A stretch of DNA of 6,356 bases, taken from contig JAJZFR010000270.1 of assembly GCA_021805265.1 (NCBI GenBank), positions 1 through 6,356 on the forward strand. The letters are read 5' to 3'. Positions 5,134-6,356 of this stretch are shown one piece after another. A program made the translations under genes and the position numbers. Below the pieces are notes generated by a model that was given only the letters and a program-made list of their open reading frames with translations, was not told the DNA's origin and did no database searches. The stretch is from Acidobacteriota bacterium. Its GTDB lineage: Bacteria; Acidobacteriota; Terriglobia; Terriglobales; Acidobacteriaceae. Position 1 is the stretch's first letter, and each line of letters starts with the position of its first letter.

Positions 5134-6294
5134 CTAAAAAGACAGGACATAACAATTTCCCGGCAGCTTGCGGATCCGGCCCGCCATTTCCAGCTCAAAC
5201 AGCGCCGTAAACACCTCCGAAGAGGTCATCTCCGTCTCCAGCTTCTCCAGAACCTCGTCGATCTGCATCGACTCGTCCGCCTTCAGCACCTCGAGCACCA
5301 TTGCATCCTGCGCTCCGAGTTGCGGTTCAGAAAGGTAGGATGCGCCAGCCTGCCCATTGGTCGCAATGCCGCCAGCGCTTTCCACCTGCAAACGCACCTG
5401 CGACGGAAGAGCTTCCCACACATCCTCCCAGCTCGCCGTCAACTGCGCTCCCTGCTTGATGAGCGTATTCGGCGTCCAGGAATTCTTGTTCGTAGCATTG
5501 CCCGGAACCGCATACACGTCGCGATTCTGTTCGAGCGCGCAGCGCGCTGTCACCCGGGTGCCTGAGTGTTCGCCCGCCTCCACCACCAGTACTCCCACGC
5601 TCACTCCGGAGAGAATCCGATTCCTGCGCGGAAAGTTCTGCGGAGCCGGAAACGTCCCCATCGCAAGCTCGGAAACAATCGCCCCACCCCCGGCAAGAAT
5701 CTCCTCCGCCAGCTTGCGATTCTCCTTCGGGTACACCACGTCAATCCCTGTGCCCCATACCGCAACCGTCGGCCGATGCGCGGAGATTGCGCCCCGGTGC
5801 GCCGAGGTATCGATCCCCCGCGCCATTCCGCTCACAATCAGCAGACCCCGCGTCGCCAGGTCGCGCGCCAGCATCTCCGCCATTCCCGTTCCGTAGGGCG
5901 AGGGGTGTCGTGTGCCCACGATCGCAATCGATGGCGCGTTCAACAAATGGGCCGCTCCGCGCACCCACAGCACCGGCGGCGGATCGTAGATCTCCTTCAA
6001 CCGCTCGGGATAGCGCTCGTCGTCGAATGCCAAGAGGTGACCCTGCTGCTCCACCACGCGCGCCTGTTCAAGCTCTGCCGCCGCGCGAGCCTTCCCTTCA
6101 AAAATGTACTGCGCCGTTTCGGCAGGAAAGCGAAGCGCTTCGAGCGCCGTCAACGGCAGCGAAAACAACTCGCTCGGCGACTCCATCCGGCGCATCGCAT
6201 CCAGTATCCGACGCGGACCAACCCCCGGAGACAACGCGAGCGCAAGCCACGCCAGCCGGTCTTCCGACACAATCGAATCTTCCGTCGTCGTCAT
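5134..6294 (-). CDS. dprA: DNA-processing protein DprA (Smf family)
   Basis: DprA binds single-stranded DNA entering during natural transformation, protects it and loads RecA; it acts in the cytoplasm. The 386-residue product is full length. The N-terminal part (about 12-75) is a SAM/HhH-like helical domain with SPGVGPRRI at 22-30. The Rossmann-like core (about 85-290) carries all the family signatures: IAIVGTRHPSPYG (123-135), SGMARGIDTSAHRGAI (155-170), AVWGTGIDVVYPKENRKL (178-195), FPRRNRILSG (221-230), EAGEHSGTRVTARCALEQ (239-256) and VYAVPGN (260-266). The C-terminal 60 residues form the winged-helix domain (DML1-like) present in many but not all DprA proteins. ATG 6294 is chosen because GGGAG lies five bases upstream; an in-frame GTG at 6306 would add four residues. 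The gene has its own -10 box near the window edge and precedes topA, an order seen in several phyla. DprA alone does not prove competence, since it is widespread. Confidence 0.97.
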   Translation of the reverse strand: MTTTEDSIVSEDRLAWLALALSPGVGPRRILDAMRRMESPSELFSLPLTALEALRFPAETAQYIFEGKARAAAELEQARVVEQQGHLLAFDDERYPERLKEIYDPPPVLWVRGAAHLLNAPSIAIVGTRHPSPYGTGMAEMLARDLATRGLLIVSGMARGIDTSAHRGAISAHRPTVAVWGTGIDVVYPKENRKLAEEILAGGGAIVSELAMGTFPAPQNFPRRNRILSGVSVGVLVVEAGEHSGTRVTARCALEQNRDVYAVPGNATNKNSWTPNTLIKQGAQLTASWEDVWEALPSQVRLQVESAGGIATNGQAGASYLSEPQLGAQDAMVLEVLKADESMQIDEVLEKLETEMTSSEVFTALFELEMAGRIRKLPGNCYVLSF

Positions 6295-6299
6295 CGCAT

Positions 6300-6304
6300 C
6301 TCCC
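6300..6304 (-). promoter_or_regulatory. Ribosome binding site of dprA
   Basis: GGGAG on the minus strand, five bases before the ATG at 6294. It favours this start over the upstream GTG at 6306. Confidence 0.7.
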
Positions 6305-6335
6305 ACCGGCCAGCGGATTTCCCGGAATGCAACCG

Positions 6336-6341
6336 ATTATA
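6336..6341 (-). promoter_or_regulatory. Probable -10 box of the dprA promoter
   Basis: A perfect TATAAT on the minus strand in a GC-rich context, about 41 bases before the dprA ATG. Transcription would start near 6328, giving a leader of about 35 bases. The -35 box would lie at about 6359, just outside the window, so it cannot be verified. The spacing to the start codon and ribosome binding site is normal for a housekeeping promoter. Confidence 0.6.
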
Positions 6342-6356
6342 GCGTCCGCTTGCGCC

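Noticed and set aside
5566..6342. Plus-strand open frame of 258 codons opposite dprA
   Set aside because: Arg/His-rich antisense shadow of a certain gene, with no recognisable domain.

Overview
The window is about 60% G+C. All six recognisable protein genes lie on the minus strand, so transcription runs from high to low coordinates: dprA, topA, an unrecognised helical protein, a small secreted cysteine protein, a DUF427 protein, and the first 182 codons of an M16 zinc peptidase cut by the left edge. The protein content suggests an acidobacterium, probably Terriglobia/Acidobacteriaceae. This rests on recalled family distribution (small secreted proteins of the GWVSDAMCG type, many secreted M16 peptidases) and not on a marker gene, so confidence is moderate. 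The dprA-topA order is also known from other phyla, for example smf-topA in Bacillus subtilis.

Right part (about 2121-6356): dprA encodes the DNA-processing protein that loads RecA on incoming single strands. It has a perfect TATAAT -10 box just inside the window edge. A 247-bp spacer separates it from topA, which encodes a 921-residue topoisomerase I with a full catalytic core, four complete C4 zinc ribbons, a fifth with only three cysteines, a Lys/Ala-rich stretch and a tetrapeptide-repeat tail. The spacer is the most structured non-coding DNA here. It holds a 10-bp long-range stem that pairs fully only in minus-strand RNA, plus two blocks resembling the D and T arms of tRNA-Leu.

Middle part (1113-2120): 81 bp after topA comes a 147-residue soluble helical protein with a strong Shine-Dalgarno site. 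It is followed by a small secreted protein with a C-x3-H-x6-C-x3-C motif.

Left part (1-1112): a strong imperfect hairpin lies between the secreted-protein gene and the DUF427 gene. A weaker hairpin separates DUF427 from the M16 peptidase gene, which has a signal peptide and an intact HxxEH...E zinc site.

No stretch over 300 bases lacks a gene. The gaps are 549-699, 985-1112, 1443-1595, 2040-2120, 4887-5133 and 6295-6356. I see no insertion sequence, CRISPR array, functional tRNA or rRNA. The gene content is mostly housekeeping, and I did not find a convincing new multi-gene system.
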